Made by a program: the position numbers and the translations under genes
Assembly: GCA_934876235.1 (NCBI GenBank)
Contig: CAKXKM010000077.1
Span: 1 to 8,657, forward strand
Direction: 5' to 3'
Source: Collinsella sp. AF02-46-1
GTDB taxonomy: Bacteria > Actinomycetota > Coriobacteriia > Coriobacteriales > Coriobacteriaceae
DNA length: 8,657 nt
The notes under the pieces: generated by a model
Told to the model about the DNA's origin: nothing
What the model saw: only the letters and a program-made list of their open reading frames with translations
Databases searched by the model: none
In this document: piece after piece, positions 5,844 to 8,657 of the stretch
Layout: each line of letters begins with the position of its first letter
Position numbering within the stretch: the stretch's first letter is position 1

Positions 5844-6926
5844 TTGTCTCTATCCCATCCTTTGCCGCGCGAGCTGACGCGCCCCGTGCATGTGGGCGAC
5901 GTGCAGATGGGCGGCGGCGCGCCGGTCGTGGTTCAGTCGATGACCTGTACCGATACCGCTGATGCTCAGGCGACGCTTGCTCAGGTGTGCGCGCTCGCCC
6001 AGGCGGGTTGTGACGTTGTGCGCGTGAGCGTGCCCACCGAGGCTGCGCTCGAGGGCTTTCGCACGATTTGCGCCGAGTCACCGGTACCGATCGTTGCCGA
6101 TATCCACTTTAACCATAAGCTCGCCATTGGCGCTGTGGAGGCCGGTGCCGCCAAGCTCCGCATCAATCCCGGCAACATCGGAGATTGGGCCAAGGTCGAT
6201 GCTGTGATCGATGCTGCGGGCGCCGCTGGGTGCGCGATTCGCATTGGCGTGAATGCAGGCTCGCTTGAGCAGGATATCGCCGAACGCGATGACCTTTCGC
6301 AGCCCGAAAAGCTCGTGATGTCGAGCGAGCGTTTCGTCAAACATTTTGAGGATCGCGGCTTTACCAATATCGTGCTTTCCGCCAAGGCTCATAGCGTGTC
6401 CACGACGCTTGACACCTATCGTGCCCTGTCGCGCGAAATCCCCCATGTTCCGCTTCATTTGGGCGTCACGGAGGCCGGAACCAAGCTCCAGGGCACCATT
6501 AAGAGCTCTGTGGGCCTGGGTATTTTGCTTTCCGAGGGCATTGGCGACACCATGCGCGTCTCACTTACGGCCGATCCAGTCGAGGAGCCTCCGGTCGCCT
6601 GGGGTATCTTGCAGTCGCTCGGCCTTCGCCGCCGTGGTCCCGAGATTGTCTCGTGCCCCACGTGCGCCCGCTGTCAGGTCAACCTCATTCCTATCGCCGA
6701 GGAGGTCACCGAGCGGCTCAAGAACTATTCCGCGCCGCTTTCGATCGCTGTGATGGGATGTGCGGTCAACGGCCCCGGTGAGGCGTCTGACGCCGACTTG
6801 GGCGTTGCCTGCGGACGAGGTCAGGGCCTGCTCTTTTCGCACGGCCAGATCATTGGTAAAGTAGCTGAGGACCAAATTGTCGACGCGCTTATGGCCGAGG
6901 TCGACAAGCTTATTGAGGAGAAATAA
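5844..6926 (+). CDS. ispG: 4-hydroxy-3-methylbut-2-enyl diphosphate synthase (HMBPP synthase)
   Basis: This 360-residue iron-sulfur enzyme performs the penultimate MEP-pathway step, reducing MEcPP to HMBPP in the cytoplasm with electrons from ferredoxin or flavodoxin. The N-terminal TIM-barrel part shows VVVQSMTCTDTADAQAT, VVRVSVPTE, VADIHFNHKLA and KLRINPGNIG. The C-terminal half shows HLGVTEAG and GIGDTMRVSLTADP. The [4Fe-4S] ligands are C271 and C274 in SCPTCARC and C306 in MGCAVNGPGE, with E313 as the fourth ligand; these match E. coli positions 270, 273, 305 and 312. This is the compact bacterial form without the central insert found in plants. The start is taken as TTG at 5844. The gene begins 13 nt after rseP, and its stop TAA is followed immediately by the proS ATG. 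With dxr two genes upstream, the operon holds two of the MEP steps. Confidence 0.96.
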   Translation: MSLSHPLPRELTRPVHVGDVQMGGGAPVVVQSMTCTDTADAQATLAQVCALAQAGCDVVRVSVPTEAALEGFRTICAESPVPIVADIHFNHKLAIGAVEAGAAKLRINPGNIGDWAKVDAVIDAAGAAGCAIRIGVNAGSLEQDIAERDDLSQPEKLVMSSERFVKHFEDRGFTNIVLSAKAHSVSTTLDTYRALSREIPHVPLHLGVTEAGTKLQGTIKSSVGLGILLSEGIGDTMRVSLTADPVEEPPVAWGILQSLGLRRRGPEIVSCPTCARCQVNLIPIAEEVTERLKNYSAPLSIAVMGCAVNGPGEASDADLGVACGRGQGLLFSHGQIIGKVAEDQIVDALMAEVDKLIEEK

Positions 6927-8648
<1,722 letters not shown>

Positions 8649-8657
8649 TCGTCGTTT

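Overview
The window is a tightly packed stretch of bacterial housekeeping genes, all on the + strand, with essentially no spare DNA. It has high GC, strong G/C preference at third codon positions, and a mix of ATG, GTG and TTG starts behind GGAGG-type ribosome binding sites. The gene order runs tsf | pyrH-frr-uppS-cdsA-dxr-rseP-ispG-proS. That order, the protein flavour and the base composition suggest a high-GC Gram-positive of the Coriobacteriia (Collinsella-like). The taxonomic call is inference and has not been checked by any search.

Layout. Positions 1-190 are the C-terminal end of EF-Ts (tsf). The tsf transcript appears to end at a strong intrinsic terminator (214-248), followed by a second small hairpin and a plausible extended -10 promoter before pyrH. 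From 308 to 8648 eight genes follow with gaps of 17 nt or less: UMP kinase (pyrH), ribosome recycling factor (frr), undecaprenyl diphosphate synthase (uppS), CDP-diacylglycerol synthase (cdsA), DXP reductoisomerase (dxr), an M50 site-2 protease (rseP-like), HMBPP synthase (ispG) and prolyl-tRNA synthetase (proS). The junctions (2, 1, 2, -1, 17, 13 and 0 nt) indicate one operon with translational coupling. The last 9 bases after proS hold nothing interpretable.

How the genes work together. dxr and ispG supply isoprenoid precursors by the MEP pathway. uppS turns them into the C55 lipid carrier for cell-wall synthesis. cdsA makes CDP-diacylglycerol for phospholipids, and pyrH makes UDP, the precursor of the CTP and UDP-sugars these pathways use. 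frr and proS serve translation. The membrane protease probably deals with membrane or envelope regulation. The operon therefore links translation capacity to envelope building.

Two things stand out. First, the site-2 protease carries an insert of about 110 residues between its first membrane segment and the conserved region before the second. The first part of the insert looks like a winged-helix domain, predicted to face the cytoplasm. Second, a textbook-quality intrinsic terminator (9-bp perfect stem, 4-nt loop, five Ts) lies inside the 5' coding part of uppS, 38 nt after its GTG start. It could act as a translation-dependent attenuator separating pyrH-frr from the downstream lipid genes.
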